A stretch of 50,049 nt of DNA from an uncultured Bacteroidales bacterium (lineage in GTDB: Bacteria > Bacteroidota > Bacteroidia > Bacteroidales > Coprobacteraceae): the NCBI GenBank assembly GCA_949297285.1, contig CASFRL010000044.1, positions 1 to 50,049 of the forward strand, given 5' to 3'. The position numbers were made by a program, and so were the translations under genes. The notes beneath the pieces were generated by a model that saw only the letters and a program-made list of their open reading frames with translations, was not told the DNA's origin and searched no databases. Of the stretch, positions 36,425-45,493 are shown piece by piece (the first letter of the stretch is position 1; every line of letters begins with the position of its first letter).

Positions 36425-36856
36425 ATGTTACAACCGAAGAAGACAAAATTCAGAAGACAACAGAAAGGGCGTATGAAAGGTTACGCTCAGTGAGGTAATC
36501 AGTTGGCCTTCGGTTCTTTTGGTATAAAATGTTTGCAATCAAAATGGATAACCGGACGTCAGATCGAAGCTGCTCGTGTGGCTGTTACCCGTTATATGCA
36601 ACGTCAAGGTCAAATCTGGATCAGAATATTCCCGGATAAACCAATTACCAAAAAACCGGCTGAGGTACGTATGGGTAAAGGTAAAGGTTCGCCCGAAGGA
36701 TTTGTGGCGCCAGTAACCCCGGGAAGAGTTCTTATCGAAGTGGAAGGTGTTCCTTTCGATATTGCCAAAGAAGCTTTGCGTTTGGCAGCACAGAAACTTC
36801 CTGTGACTACGAAGTTTATTGTTCGTCGTGACTACGATGCTAATCAAAATGCGTAA
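36425..36856 (+). CDS. rplP: 50S ribosomal protein L16, interrupted by an in-frame TGA at codon 23
   Basis: The frame from the ATG at 36425 reads [22 protein letters not shown], then TGA at 36491-36493, then [18 protein letters not shown] and on to the normal end, 143 codons in total. Related L16 proteins from this order, as I remember them, read AQRGNQLAFG, so the stop replaces an arginine codon; one substitution (CGA or AGA to TGA) is enough. The remaining family features are intact, including [19 protein letters not shown] and [16 protein letters not shown]16 (uL16) shapes the A-site and is essential or nearly so. A TTG at 36503 could start only a form lacking the first 26 residues. Sequencing error, a second rplP copy, read-through and a real lesion must be told apart. 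Confidence 0.92.
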
Positions 36857-36863
36857 TTAAGTT

Positions 36864-37061
36864 ATGAAAACTGCAGAAATTAAAGAACTAAGTACCAAAG
36901 AATTGGTCGAAAGAATCGAAGCGGAAGCTGTGGCTTTGAACCGTATGGAGATTAATCACAGTATTTCTCCTTTGGATAATCCTGCACAAATAAAACTTAC
37001 CCGCAGGATGATTGCGCGCATGAAAGGTGAGTTGCGCCAGAGAGAACTTAACAAACAATAA
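36864..37061 (+). CDS. rpmC: 50S ribosomal protein L29
   Basis: L29 (uL29) of 65 residues, at the tunnel exit next to L23. The helical hairpin is visible as [20 protein letters not shown] and, near the end, [18 protein letters not shown]. It follows rplP by 7 bases. Confidence 0.96.
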   Translation: MKTAEIKELSTKELVERIEAEAVALNRMEINHSISPLDNPAQIKLTRRMIARMKGELRQRELNKQ

Positions 37062-37074
37062 CCAATTGAGCCTG

Positions 37075-37332
37075 ATGGAAACAAGAAACTTAAGAAAAGA
37101 GAGAATCGGGGTGGTTACCAGTAACAAGATGGACAAAACCATTACGGTTGCTGTGAAATGGAAAGAAAAACACCCTATTTATGGTAAATTCGTAAACAAA
37201 ACGAAAAAATACCATGCTCATGACGAAAAGAACGAGTGCAACATTGGTGATACTGTAAAGTTGATGGAAACTCGCCCTTTGAGTAAAATGAAAAGATGGA
37301 GATTAGTTGAAATAATCGAAAGAGCTAAGTAA
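37075..37332 (+). CDS. rpsQ: 30S ribosomal protein S17
   Basis: S17 (uS17) of 85 residues. I use the ATG at 37075 ([14 protein letters not shown]); an earlier in-frame ATG at 37027 lies inside rpmC and would add residues unlike the family. The OB-fold core [19 protein letters not shown] and the later [14 protein letters not shown] are typical. Confidence 0.96.
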   Translation: METRNLRKERIGVVTSNKMDKTITVAVKWKEKHPIYGKFVNKTKKYHAHDEKNECNIGDTVKLMETRPLSKMKRWRLVEIIERAK

Positions 37333-37334
37333 TT

Positions 37335-37700
37335 ATGATACAACAAGAATCAAGACTTACAGTCGCAGATAATAGTGGCGCAAAAGAAGCCCTTTGTATC
37401 CGTGTATTGGGAGGAACCGGAAGACGATATGCATCGGTAGGCGATATTATCGTTGTTGCTATTAAGAGTGTTGTTCCTTCGAGCGATATTAAAAAAGGTG
37501 CTGTGTCTAAAGCCGTTATTGTGCGTACAAAAAAAGAGATCCGTCGTCAGGATGGTTCTTATATTCGTTTCGACGATAACGCGTGTGTATTGTTGAATGG
37601 GGCTGGCGAAATCAGAGGTAGCCGTATTTTCGGACCGGTGGCAAGAGAATTGCGTGCAACCAATATGAAGATTGTTTCGTTAGCACCTGAAGTACTTTAA
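37335..37700 (+). CDS. rplN: 50S ribosomal protein L14
   Basis: L14 (uL14) of 121 residues, at the subunit interface. It has [20 protein letters not shown] and the later [20 protein letters not shown]. The gap to rpsQ is only 2 bases, so translation is probably coupled. Confidence 0.97.
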   Translation: MIQQESRLTVADNSGAKEALCIRVLGGTGRRYASVGDIIVVAIKSVVPSSDIKKGAVSKAVIVRTKKEIRRQDGSYIRFDDNACVLLNGAGEIRGSRIFGPVARELRATNMKIVSLAPEVL

Positions 37701-37720
37701 TAGTATAAAAAAGAGAATTA

Positions 37721-38041
37721 ATGAGTAAATTACACATTAAAAAAGGCGATACCGTTTACGTTAATGCCGGAGAAGACAAGGGTAAAACCGGTCGTGTATT
37801 ACGTGTTCTTGTGAAAGAAAACCGTGCTGTCGTAGAAGGTATCAATATGGTGTCGAAGCATACCAAGCCTAATGCCAAGAATCCTCAGGGAGGTATAGTG
37901 AAAATGGAAGCCCCCATTCATATTTCAAACTTGAACTTACTTGATCCGAAGAGCAATAAAGCGACTCGTATCGGTCGTCGGGTAAACGAAGCGGGTGTTT
38001 TAGTGCGTTATTCTAAAAAATCAGGAGAGGAGATTAAGTAA
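37721..38041 (+). CDS. rplX: 50S ribosomal protein L24
   Basis: L24 (uL24) of 106 residues, an early assembly initiator. It starts with the KOW motif [20 protein letters not shown] and has [10 protein letters not shown] in the middle. The stop overlaps the start of rplE by one base (TAATG). Confidence 0.97.
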   Translation: MSKLHIKKGDTVYVNAGEDKGKTGRVLRVLVKENRAVVEGINMVSKHTKPNAKNPQGGIVKMEAPIHISNLNLLDPKSNKATRIGRRVNEAGVLVRYSKKSGEEIK

Positions 38042-38598
38042 TGAGCAATACTGCAAATCTTAAAAATGATTATAAAGAAAGAATCGTCCCCATTTTGATG
38101 AAAGATTTCAATTACAGTACTGTTATGCAGGTTCCGGTTTTGAAGAAAATCGTAATCAACCAAGGTTTGGGACAGGCTGTTGCCGATAAAAAAATCATTG
38201 AAACTGCAATTGCTGAGTTGACCGCAATTACGGGACAAAAAGCCGTGGCTACCCTTTCGCGCAAAGATATATCGAATTTTAAATTGCGTAAGAAAATGCC
38301 TATCGGTGTGATGGTGACTTTACGTCGTGAAAAAATGTACGAATTCTTAGAACGTCTCATTCGTGTGGCTTTGCCTCGTATTCGTGACTTTAAAGGTATC
38401 GAAGGTAAACTTGACGGTAGAGGAAATTATACTCTCGGAATTCAGGAACAAATCATTTTCCCTGAAATAAATATCGATAGTATTAGCAAAATTTTGGGAA
38501 TGAATATTACCTTTGTAACTTCTGCTCGGACAGATGAAGAAGGTTATGCTTTGTTGAAAGAATTCGGCTTACCTTTTAAAAACGCAAAAAAGAATTAA
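38041..38598 (+). CDS. rplE: 50S ribosomal protein L5
   Basis: L5 (uL5) of 185 residues, which binds 5S rRNA in the central protuberance. The signature [20 protein letters not shown] and the C-terminal [19 protein letters not shown] are typical. It is coupled to rplX and lies 3 bases before rpsN. Confidence 0.97.
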   Translation: MSNTANLKNDYKERIVPILMKDFNYSTVMQVPVLKKIVINQGLGQAVADKKIIETAIAELTAITGQKAVATLSRKDISNFKLRKKMPIGVMVTLRREKMYEFLERLIRVALPRIRDFKGIEGKLDGRGNYTLGIQEQIIFPEINIDSISKILGMNITFVTSARTDEEGYALLKEFGLPFKNAKKN

Positions 38599-38601
38599 GA
38601 T

Positions 38602-38871
38602 ATGGCAAAAGAATCGATGAAAGCCCGTGAAGTGAAGAGGGCCAAACTGGTTGCCAAATATGCTGCTAAAAAAGCTCAGCTTAAAGCAGAAGGTAACTAT
38701 GAAGCTCTTCAACTTCTGCCTAAAAATGCTTCACGCGTACGTTTACATAACCGTTGCAAATTGACCGGTCGTCCTAAAGGATATATCCGTCAATTTGGAA
38801 TTTCTCGTATTCAGTTCCGCGAAATGGCATCGGCAGGTTTGATTCCGGGTGTAAAAAAAGCAAGCTGGTAA
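38602..38871 (+). CDS. rpsN: 30S ribosomal protein S14, zinc-free long form
   Basis: S14 (uS14) of 89 residues. It has the long form without the CxxC zinc motifs and carries the conserved [19 protein letters not shown] and the end [11 protein letters not shown]. It sits between rplE and rpsH, as in the spc operon. Confidence 0.97.
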   Translation: MAKESMKAREVKRAKLVAKYAAKKAQLKAEGNYEALQLLPKNASRVRLHNRCKLTGRPKGYIRQFGISRIQFREMASAGLIPGVKKASW

Positions 38872-38931
38872 TTATTATTTTAGTGTTAAATATTGTCCGG
38901 AGTGTCCGGATCAATTTAAACAATCATTTTT

Positions 38932-39327
38932 ATGACAGATCCAATAGCAGATTATCTTACAAGATTGAGAAATGCAATTAAGGCTCAGCACAGAGTTGTT
39001 GAGATACCTGCCTCAAACTTGAAAAAAGAAATCACGAAAATCCTTTTTGATAAAGGTTACATTCTTAATTATAAGTTTGTAGAAGATGGTCCTCAAGGTT
39101 CTATTAAGATTGCCTTGAAGTATGACCCGGTAAATAAAGTTAACGCAATCAAGAAACTGGTTAGAGTTTCTACTCCGGGTTTGCGTCAGTACACAGGTTA
39201 CAAAGATATGCCCCGCGTATTGAACGGTTTGGGTATAGCTATTCTTTCGACCTCGAAAGGTGTAATGACCGACAAAGAAGCCAGAGAGTTGATGATTGGT
39301 GGTGAAGTAATGTGTTATGTCTACTAA
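38932..39327 (+). CDS. rpsH: 30S ribosomal protein S8
   Basis: S8 (uS8) of 131 residues, which binds helix 21 of 16S rRNA; in E. coli it also represses the spc operon. [20 protein letters not shown] and the C-terminal [19 protein letters not shown] are typical. The 60-base spacer before it has no open frame and no structure I can support. Confidence 0.97.
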   Translation: MTDPIADYLTRLRNAIKAQHRVVEIPASNLKKEITKILFDKGYILNYKFVEDGPQGSIKIALKYDPVNKVNAIKKLVRVSTPGLRQYTGYKDMPRVLNGLGIAILSTSKGVMTDKEARELMIGGEVMCYVY

Positions 39328-39330
39328 AAA

Positions 39331-39336
39331 AGGAGG
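39331..39336 (+). promoter_or_regulatory. Perfect Shine-Dalgarno site of rplF
   Basis: AGGAGG lies 6 bases before the rplF ATG and is preceded by a run of A. It is one of only three such sites noticed in this operon. Confidence 0.75.
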
Positions 39337-39342
39337 TTTATT

Positions 39343-39897
39343 ATGTCAAGAATAGGAAAATTGCCCATAAATATACCTTCTGGAGTAACAGTTACCGTTA
39401 ACGGAGACCAAGTTAATGTTAAAGGTCCAAAAGGAGAGTTGTCACAAGTTGTTACCGGTGGTATTGCAGTAACAGTCGCTGACGGAAAAGTCGTTGTCAG
39501 CAGACCTAGTGATGATAAAGAACACCGCGCATTGCACGGTTTGTACAGAGCTTTGATTCACAATATGGTAGTAGGTGTATCAGAAGGATATAAAAAAGAG
39601 TTGGAATTGGTCGGCGTCGGTTATCGTGCCGCTAATAATGGTCAAGTTCTCGACTTGTCGTTAGGATACTCTCATAATATTTATCTGAAATTACCGAAAG
39701 AAATCAAGATTGAAACTAAGTCTGAGAGAAACAAAAACCCGTTGATTATTCTCGAATCTTGCGATAAGCAACTGATAGGGCAAGTTTGTTCTAAAATCCG
39801 TTCTTTCCGCAAACCTGAACCGTATAAAGGGAAAGGTATCAAGTTCGTTGGTGAGGTAATCCGCAGAAAATCGGGTAAATCGGCTGGTGCTAAATAA
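39343..39897 (+). CDS. rplF: 50S ribosomal protein L6
   Basis: L6 (uL6) of 184 residues, near the factor-binding site. It starts MSRIGKLPINIPSGVTVTV; the second domain carries the C-terminal signature PEPYKGKGIKFVGEVIRRK. The start is fixed by the strong AGGAGG upstream. Confidence 0.97.
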   Translation: MSRIGKLPINIPSGVTVTVNGDQVNVKGPKGELSQVVTGGIAVTVADGKVVVSRPSDDKEHRALHGLYRALIHNMVVGVSEGYKKELELVGVGYRAANNGQVLDLSLGYSHNIYLKLPKEIKIETKSERNKNPLIILESCDKQLIGQVCSKIRSFRKPEPYKGKGIKFVGEVIRRKSGKSAGAK

Positions 39898-39918
39898 TTC
39901 ACGTAAATTGGTATTATC

Positions 39919-40260
39919 ATGACAACGAAGATAGAAAGAAGAATAAAAATTAAAACCCGCGTACGTGGAAAAGTTTCGGGTACTGCCGAATGTCCTCGTA
40001 TGACTGTTTTTAGAAGTAATAAACAAATATATGTGCAACTTATCGATGACTTGGCAGGCAAAACTATCGCTGCAGCCTCCTCAAAAGGGTTAACAGGCGG
40101 CGCCAAGAAAGAATTGGCTGCGCAGGTTGGTCAGCTGATCGCTAAGAAAGCACAGGAAGCAGGTGTTACTTCAGTCGTATTTGATCGTAACGGTTACCTG
40201 TATCATGGACGAGTTAAAGAGTTGGCAGATGCTGCACGTAATGGTGGACTTAAATTTTAA
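39919..40260 (+). CDS. rplR: 50S ribosomal protein L18
   Basis: L18 (uL18) of 113 residues, a 5S rRNA binder next to L5. [39 protein letters not shown] and the end [20 protein letters not shown] are typical. The stop overlaps the rpsE start by one base (TAATG). Confidence 0.97.
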   Translation: MTTKIERRIKIKTRVRGKVSGTAECPRMTVFRSNKQIYVQLIDDLAGKTIAAASSKGLTGGAKKELAAQVGQLIAKKAQEAGVTSVVFDRNGYLYHGRVKELADAARNGGLKF

Positions 40261-40784
40261 TGAACATGACAGGAAGAAATAATAGAGTAAAGTCAACTAA
40301 CGACTTGGAATTAAAAGACAGATTGGTGGCAATCAACCGGGTAACAAAAGTTACAAAAGGTGGACGTACTTTCAGTTTCTCTGCTATTGTTGTAGTAGGA
40401 AATGAAGACGGCATCGTTGGTTGGGGGTTAGGAAAAGCCAGTGAAGTAACGGCCGCTATTGCAAAAGGTGTAGAAGCTGCAAAGAAGAACTTGATTCAAG
40501 TGCCTGTTCGCAAAGGAACTATTCCTCATGAACAATTGGCTAAGTTTGGTGGAGCATTGGTATATTTGAAGCCTGCTTCGCACGGTACAGGAGTAAAAGC
40601 CGGTGGTGCTATGCGTGCTGTACTTGAAAGTGTCGGTATTACTGACGTGCTTGCCAAATCGAAAGGTTCTTCGAATCCTCATAACTTGGTAAAAGCTACT
40701 ATGGCTGCTCTCGGAGAATTGAGAGATGCTTATTTGGTAGCTCAAAATAGAGGGGTATCATTAGAAAAAGTGTTTAAAGGTTAA
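40260..40784 (+). CDS. rpsE: 30S ribosomal protein S5
   Basis: S5 (uS5) of 174 residues, in the mRNA helicase and accuracy region. The dsRNA-binding-like domain has [20 protein letters not shown] and [19 protein letters not shown]; the C-terminal half has [19 protein letters not shown]. The ATG at 40260 overlaps rplR; a second ATG at 40266 (MTGRNN) is equally possible and would give 172 residues. Confidence 0.96.
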   Translation: MNMTGRNNRVKSTNDLELKDRLVAINRVTKVTKGGRTFSFSAIVVVGNEDGIVGWGLGKASEVTAAIAKGVEAAKKNLIQVPVRKGTIPHEQLAKFGGALVYLKPASHGTGVKAGGAMRAVLESVGITDVLAKSKGSSNPHNLVKATMAALGELRDAYLVAQNRGVSLEKVFKG

Positions 40785-40786
40785 TA

Positions 40787-40792
40787 AGGAGG
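40787..40792 (+). promoter_or_regulatory. Perfect Shine-Dalgarno site of rpmD
   Basis: AGGAGG lies 4 bases before an ATG at 40797 and 7 bases before the next ATG at 40800. The spacing favours the second ATG. Confidence 0.7.
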
Positions 40793-40799
40793 ACGTATG

Positions 40800-40973
40800 A
40801 TGGAAACAATCAGAATTAGACAAGTAAAAAGTAGAATTAAATGTCCTGCTGTTCAGAAAAGAACACTTGATGCACTGGGATTGAAAAAACTCAATCATGT
40901 TGTTGAGCACACCGCGACTCCTCAAATATTGGGAATGGTAGCAAAAGTAAAACACTTGGTTGTAGTAGAATAA
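40800..40973 (+). CDS. rpmD: 50S ribosomal protein L30
   Basis: L30 (uL30) of 57 residues. The sequence [20 protein letters not shown], then [20 protein letters not shown] and VKHLVVVE, is the typical small bacterial form. Two ATGs are adjacent (40797 and 40800); I choose the second because it sits 7 bases after AGGAGG. It lies between rpsE and rplO as expected. Confidence 0.95.
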   Translation: METIRIRQVKSRIKCPAVQKRTLDALGLKKLNHVVEHTATPQILGMVAKVKHLVVVE

Positions 40974-41001
40974 TTCATCGATTGATAAAAAAATTAACAA
41001 T

Positions 41002-41448
41002 ATGAACTTGAGTAATTTAAAACCTGCAGAAGGTTCTACTAAAACAAGAAAAAGAATTGGTCGTGGACCGGGTTCTGGTTTGGGTGGAACTTCTACAAGA
41101 GGTCATAAAGGTGCCAAATCAAGATCGGGATATAAAAAGAAAATTGGTTTTGAAGGTGGACAAATGCCTTTGCAACGCCGTATCCCCAAATTTGGTTTTA
41201 AGAACATTAACCGTGTAGAATACAAAGCAATCAATCTTGAAACACTTCAGGCTTTGGCTGATGCTAAAAAACTGGAAAAAATCGGAATTGAAGCTTTGGT
41301 TGATGCCGGTTTTATTTCGGGAAATCAATTGGTTAAAATTCTTGGTAAAGGAGCAATTTCTGCAAAATTGGAAGTTGAAGCCCATGCTTTCTCCAAGACA
41401 GCTGAAGCTGCTATTGTTGCCGCAGGTGGAACCGTAGTTAAACTCTAA
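41002..41448 (+). CDS. rplO: 50S ribosomal protein L15
   Basis: L15 (uL15) of 148 residues. The glycine-rich N-terminal arm ([20 protein letters not shown]) and [19 protein letters not shown] are conserved, and the C-terminal globular domain is complete. It is followed by secY after 4 bases. Confidence 0.97.
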   Translation: MNLSNLKPAEGSTKTRKRIGRGPGSGLGGTSTRGHKGAKSRSGYKKKIGFEGGQMPLQRRIPKFGFKNINRVEYKAINLETLQALADAKKLEKIGIEALVDAGFISGNQLVKILGKGAISAKLEVEAHAFSKTAEAAIVAAGGTVVKL

Positions 41449-41452
41449 TCTC

Positions 41453-42784
41453 ATGAGAGCAATAGAAACTATAAAAAACATATGGAAGATTGAGGATCTG
41501 AGAAATCGGATTCTCACTACCATTTTACTGGTTATGGTATATCGTGCAGGTACGTATGTCGTATTGCCGGGTATCGATCCTCAGTTCTTAACACAGTTGC
41601 AAGCCCAGACAAGAGGTGGTCTTTTGGCATTGTTGGATATGTTTTCCGGAGGTGCATTCTCAAATGCGTCTATATTTGCCTTAGGGATCATGCCTTATAT
41701 CTCGGCATCGATTGTAATTCAATTATTGGGGATGGCTTTGCCTCATTTCCAGAAACTTCAGAGAGAAGGAGAAAGTGGTCGTCGTAAATTGAATCAGTAT
41801 ACTCGTTATTTGACAGTAGCTATTCTTTTGATCCAAGGACCGTCTTATTTGGTAAACCTTCGGGTACAGATGGCAGGCGCTTTCCCTGCGGACTTTTTCT
41901 TTATAGTTTCTTCTACAATCATTCTCGCCGCCGGCAGTATGTTTATAATGTGGCTGGGTGAACGCATTACCGACAAAGGTATCGGTAATGGTATTTCGTT
42001 TATCATCTTGGTCGGAATTATCGCACGTCTTCCGCAAGCTCTTACGCAGGAATTTATCATGCGTACGGCTACAACATCGGGAGGTTTGGTGATGTTCTTG
42101 GCTGAGATCGTTTTCCTTTTGTTTGTGATTTCAGCATCTATCCTGTTGGTACAAGGAACACGTAAAGTCCCCGTACAATATGCAAAACGCGTAGTCGGAA
42201 ACAAACAATATGGTGGTGCAAGACAGTATATCCCATTAAAGGTTAATACCGCAGGGGTTATGCCTATTATCTTTGCACAAGCTATCATGTTTATTCCTAT
42301 TACATTGGTAGGATTCTCTACTTCAAATGCCACAAGTGCATTCATGCGTTCTTTCATGACAAATACAGGATTCTGGTATAATTTCGTATTTGCGTTCTTG
42401 ATTATTGTATTTACATATTTCTATACGGCTATTACAATACAACCCAATCAAATGGCCGAAGACATGAAACGCAATAACGGATTTATTCCGGGCGTTAAAC
42501 CGGGAAAGAAAACGGCTGAATATTTAGATTCTATCATGTCTCGCATTACATTACCGGGATCTATATTCTTGGCAATTGTAGCGATTATGCCGGCTTTTGC
42601 TCAGATTCTCGGAATCAGTGCTGAATTCTCTCAATTTTTTGGTGGTACATCTTTGCTTATCCTTGTAGGTGTCGTTCTCGATACTTTACAGCAGATAGAA
42701 AGTCACTTGATGATGCGTCATTATGATGGACTTCTGAAGTCGGGTAGGATTAAAGGACGTTCAGGCTCGATTGCCGCATATTAA
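41453..42784 (+). CDS. secY: Protein translocase subunit SecY
   Basis: SecY of 443 residues, the ten-helix pore of the Sec translocon. The early plug region (LLALLDMFSGGAFSNASIFA), the motif MPYISASIVIQLLGMALP and the cytoplasmic loop VKPGKKTAEYLDSIMSRITL are typical. It closes the spc-type core here and is followed by map, with a 23-base gap. Confidence 0.98.
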   Translation: MRAIETIKNIWKIEDLRNRILTTILLVMVYRAGTYVVLPGIDPQFLTQLQAQTRGGLLALLDMFSGGAFSNASIFALGIMPYISASIVIQLLGMALPHFQKLQREGESGRRKLNQYTRYLTVAILLIQGPSYLVNLRVQMAGAFPADFFFIVSSTIILAAGSMFIMWLGERITDKGIGNGISFIILVGIIARLPQALTQEFIMRTATTSGGLVMFLAEIVFLLFVISASILLVQGTRKVPVQYAKRVVGNKQYGGARQYIPLKVNTAGVMPIIFAQAIMFIPITLVGFSTSNATSAFMRSFMTNTGFWYNFVFAFLIIVFTYFYTAITIQPNQMAEDMKRNNGFIPGVKPGKKTAEYLDSIMSRITLPGSIFLAIVAIMPAFAQILGISAEFSQFFGGTSLLILVGVVLDTLQQIESHLMMRHYDGLLKSGRIKGRSGSIAAY

Positions 42785-42807
42785 AAGTTAGGAGTTTAAG
42801 ACTAAAA

Positions 42808-43590
42808 ATGATTTATCTTAAAACAGACGAAGAAATAGAGTTGTTGCGTGAAAGTAATCTCTTGGTAGGGATGACATTGGGCGAGTTGGCCAAATGGATA
42901 GCTCCGGGGATTACAACGCTGAAACTCGATAAGATTGCAGAAGAATTTATTCGTGACCACGGTGCCGTTCCCGGGTTTCTGGGATATGGCGGATTTCCGA
43001 ATACGTTATGTATTTCTGTCAATGAGCAGATCGTTCACGGGATACCTTCGAATTATGAACTTAAAGACGGAGATGTCGTTTCCATAGATTGTGGAACCCT
43101 CAAAAACGGATTTAACGGAGATTCGGCTTATACCTTTTGTGTTGGCGAAGTCGCTTATGAAGTGAGACGCCTGTTGAAAACAACAAAAGAGTCGCTCTAT
43201 TTAGGGATAGAACAAGCCGTCGAAGGTAAACGGATCGGAGACATCAGTAATGCGATACAGACCTATTGCGAGAAAAAAGGATTTTCGGTTGTTCGAGAAC
43301 TTTGCGGCCATGGAGTCGGAAAGCGTTTACATGAAGATCCGGAAGTCCCTAATTACGGTCGCAGAGGATGTGGACCTTTGTTGAAAAACGGTATGGTTAT
43401 CGCGATTGAGCCTATGATAAATCTTGGATCGCGTAATATCGTGATAGAAAGAGATGGTTGGACAACTCGTACGCGAGACCGGAAACCCTCGGCTCACTTT
43501 GAACATACCGTTGCTATTCGAGAAGGAAAAGCCGACATACTGTCATCGTTTAAATATGTCGAAGAGGTTTTAGGAGAAAAATCAATTTAA
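42808..43590 (+). CDS. map: Methionine aminopeptidase, type I
   Basis: This 260-residue enzyme removes the initiator methionine from nascent proteins. The five metal ligands are visible as D94, D105, H168, E201 and E232, with H78 (VHGIP) for substrate contact. It lacks the N-terminal zinc-finger extension. Its place between secY and infA is common in Bacteroidota and firmicute-like operons. Confidence 0.97.
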   Translation: MIYLKTDEEIELLRESNLLVGMTLGELAKWIAPGITTLKLDKIAEEFIRDHGAVPGFLGYGGFPNTLCISVNEQIVHGIPSNYELKDGDVVSIDCGTLKNGFNGDSAYTFCVGEVAYEVRRLLKTTKESLYLGIEQAVEGKRIGDISNAIQTYCEKKGFSVVRELCGHGVGKRLHEDPEVPNYGRRGCGPLLKNGMVIAIEPMINLGSRNIVIERDGWTTRTRDRKPSAHFEHTVAIREGKADILSSFKYVEEVLGEKSI

Positions 43591-43599
43591 AGTTAATAT

Positions 43600-43818
43600 A
43601 TGGCAAAACAGGCAGCAATAGAACAAGACGGAATTATTGTAGAGGCATTGTCGAATGCAATGTTCAGAGTAGAATTGGAAAACGGACATGAAATAACTGC
43701 CCATATCTCCGGAAAGATGAGAATGCATTACATAAAAATTCTCCCGGGAGATAAGGTAAGAGTGGAGATGTCGCCCTATGATTTGTCAAAAGGAAGAATT
43801 GCTTTTAGATATAAATAA
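43600..43818 (+). CDS. infA: Translation initiation factor IF-1
   Basis: IF-1 of 72 residues with the usual OB fold: [24 protein letters not shown] start (here [20 protein letters not shown]), [19 protein letters not shown], and the end [13 protein letters not shown]. It binds the A-site during initiation. It follows map by 9 bases. Confidence 0.97.
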   Translation: MAKQAAIEQDGIIVEALSNAMFRVELENGHEITAHISGKMRMHYIKILPGDKVRVEMSPYDLSKGRIAFRYK

Positions 43819-43830
43819 TACAAGATAGAT

Positions 43831-43947
43831 ATGAAAGTAAGAGCATCATTGAAAAAGCGTACGCCAGATTGTAAGATTGTAAGAAGAAATGGCCGCTTGT
43901 ATATTATTAACAAGAAAAATCCTAAGTATAAACAACGTCAAGGATAA
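43831..43947 (+). CDS. rpmJ: 50S ribosomal protein L36, zinc-free form
   Basis: A 38-residue protein, [20 protein letters not shown], then [18 protein letters not shown]. Only one of the three cysteines and none of the histidine of the zinc-ribbon form remains, so this is the C-minus type of bL36. That type does not depend on zinc, and the related Bacteroidales sequences I recall look the same. Confidence 0.96.
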   Translation: MKVRASLKKRTPDCKIVRRNGRLYIINKKNPKYKQRQG

Positions 43948-43950
43948 TTT

Positions 43951-43969
43951 ATTATTTTTGCAAAATAAT
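43951..43969 (+). promoter_or_regulatory. A/T palindrome with embedded -7-like box before rpsM
   Basis: ATTATTTT and AAAATAAT form 8-bp arms around TGC and are followed by TTTTTCT. TATTTTTG (43953-43960) inside it matches TAnnTTTG, 20 bases upstream of rpsM. It could be a weak internal promoter, a weak terminator, or chance A/T sequence. Confidence 0.3.
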
Positions 43970-43980
43970 TTTTCTATTAT

Positions 43981-44361
43981 ATGGCTATAAGAATAGTTGG
44001 AGTTGACTTGCCGCAAAATAAAAGAGGCGAAATCGCGTTGACCTATATCTATGGGATCGGTCGTAGCGCGGCAAATACCATTTTGTCAAAAGCCGGTATC
44101 GATAAAGATATCAAAGTTAAAGATTGGACTGACGAACAGTCGGCTAAAGTTCGTGAGATTATCGGAACTGAGTATAAAGTAGAAGGAGATCTTCGTTCCG
44201 AAGTGCAATTAAACATCAAACGTCTCATGGATATTGGTTGTTATCGTGGTATCCGTCATCGTAACGGTTTGCCTGTGAGAGGTCAAAGTACAAAGAATAA
44301 CGCCCGCACACGTAAGGGTAGAAAGAAAACAGTTGCTAACAAGAAAAAAGCTACTAAATAA
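43981..44361 (+). CDS. rpsM: 30S ribosomal protein S13
   Basis: S13 (uS13) of 126 residues, contacting P-site t[23 protein letters not shown], the H2TH region [15 protein letters not shown] and the basic tail with [20 protein letters not shown] are typical. First gene of the alpha-type group. Confidence 0.97.
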   Translation: MAIRIVGVDLPQNKRGEIALTYIYGIGRSAANTILSKAGIDKDIKVKDWTDEQSAKVREIIGTEYKVEGDLRSEVQLNIKRLMDIGCYRGIRHRNGLPVRGQSTKNNARTRKGRKKTVANKKKATK

Positions 44362-44370
44362 TAAGTAAGT

Positions 44371-44760
44371 ATGGCAAAAAAGACAGTCGCAGCAAAGAAA
44401 AGAAATGTAAAGGTCGATGCAGTTGGCCAAGCACATATTCATTCTTCGTTCAACAACATTATTGTATCGCTTGCCAATGGAGAAGGTCAAGTTATTTCTT
44501 GGTCATCTGCTGGTAAGATGGGATTCAGAGGGTCAAAGAAAAACACTCCTTATGCAGCCCAAATGGCCGCTCAGGATTGTGCTAAAGTCGCTTTTGACCT
44601 TGGATTGAGAAAAGTAAAGGCTTATGTAAAAGGACCGGGTAACGGTCGTGAGTCTGCTATCCGTACGATTCATGGAGCCGGTATCGAAGTAACCGAAATA
44701 ATTGACGTTACTCCGCTTCCGCATAATGGATGTCGTCCTCCTAAAAGAAGAAGAGTTTAA
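44371..44760 (+). CDS. rpsK: 30S ribosomal protein S11
   Basis: S11 (uS11) of 129 residues, on the 30S platform. [40 protein letters not shown] and the C-terminal [17 protein letters not shown] are complete. A 116-base spacer with a likely structured leader follows before rpsD. Confidence 0.97.
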   Translation: MAKKTVAAKKRNVKVDAVGQAHIHSSFNNIIVSLANGEGQVISWSSAGKMGFRGSKKNTPYAAQMAAQDCAKVAFDLGLRKVKAYVKGPGNGRESAIRTIHGAGIEVTEIIDVTPLPHNGCRPPKRRRV

Positions 44761-44789
44761 TCTCTCTTTGATTGTATTTTGAATCTCGA

Positions 44790-44838
44790 ATGGTGAATAG
44801 ATTGCATTCTCTCCTCTCTGCAATCGCGGCTGCACCAT
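44790..44838 (+). promoter_or_regulatory. Nested stem-loop in the rpsK-rpsD spacer (candidate ribosomal-protein leader)
   Basis: The outer stem ATGGTG/CACCAT (44790-44795 with 44833-44838) encloses an inner stem GATTGCA/TGCAATC (44800-44806 with 44819-44825) with a 12-nt pyrimidine loop. In other bacteria S4 represses its own operon through a leader; whether this one binds S4 is inference. Confidence 0.4.
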
Positions 44839-44876
44839 CAGGGTTCGTTAAATTATAAATTTTAAAAAATTTAGAA

Positions 44877-45482
44877 ATGGCAAGATATACCGGACCTAAA
44901 ACAAGAATTGCCCGTAAATTTGGTGAGGCTATTTTTGGACCAGATAAAGTGTTGTCTAAAAAGAATTATCCTCCCGGACAACATGGTGCAAACAAAAGAA
45001 GAAAAACTTCAGAATATGGTATTCAGCTTCGTGAGAAGCAAAAAGCTAAATATACTTACGGAGTATTGGAAAAACAATTCCGTAATTTGTTTGAAAAAGC
45101 TTCTCGTACCAAAGGTATCAAAGGTGAAGTGTTATTACAATTGCTCGAAGCAAGATTGGATAATGTCGTATATCGTTTAGGGTTGGCCCCTACGAGAGCT
45201 GCTGCCCGTCAATTGGTGTCGCATAAGCACATCGTTGTTGATGGCAAAGTTGTGAATATCCCGTCTTTCTCGGTAAAACCGGGACAGATTGTCGGCGTTC
45301 GTGAGAAAGCGAAATCTTTGGAAGTAATTGCAGATGCACTATCCGGATTTAACCACAGTAAATATCCTTGGATAGAGTGGGATGAAACTTCTAAGAGCGG
45401 TAAGTTCCTGCATTTGCCGGAAAGAGCCGATATCCCTGAAAACATCAAAGAACAGTTGATCGTAGAATTGTATTCTAAATAA
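44877..45482 (+). CDS. rpsD: 30S ribosomal protein S4
   Basis: S4 (uS4) of 201 residues, an assembly initiator. [40 protein letters not shown] and the S4 RNA-binding domain around [20 protein letters not shown] are typical. It lies 11 bases before rpoA. Confidence 0.97.
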   Translation: MARYTGPKTRIARKFGEAIFGPDKVLSKKNYPPGQHGANKRRKTSEYGIQLREKQKAKYTYGVLEKQFRNLFEKASRTKGIKGEVLLQLLEARLDNVVYRLGLAPTRAAARQLVSHKHIVVDGKVVNIPSFSVKPGQIVGVREKAKSLEVIADALSGFNHSKYPWIEWDETSKSGKFLHLPERADIPENIKEQLIVELYSK

Positions 45483-45493
45483 TAATTGATTCC

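Noticed and set aside
36425..36856. General reassignment of TGA to a sense codon
   Set aside because: asd (20675-20677), the C26-M19 fusion (22531-22533) and the acyltransferase (26835-26837) end in TGA at the expected family length.
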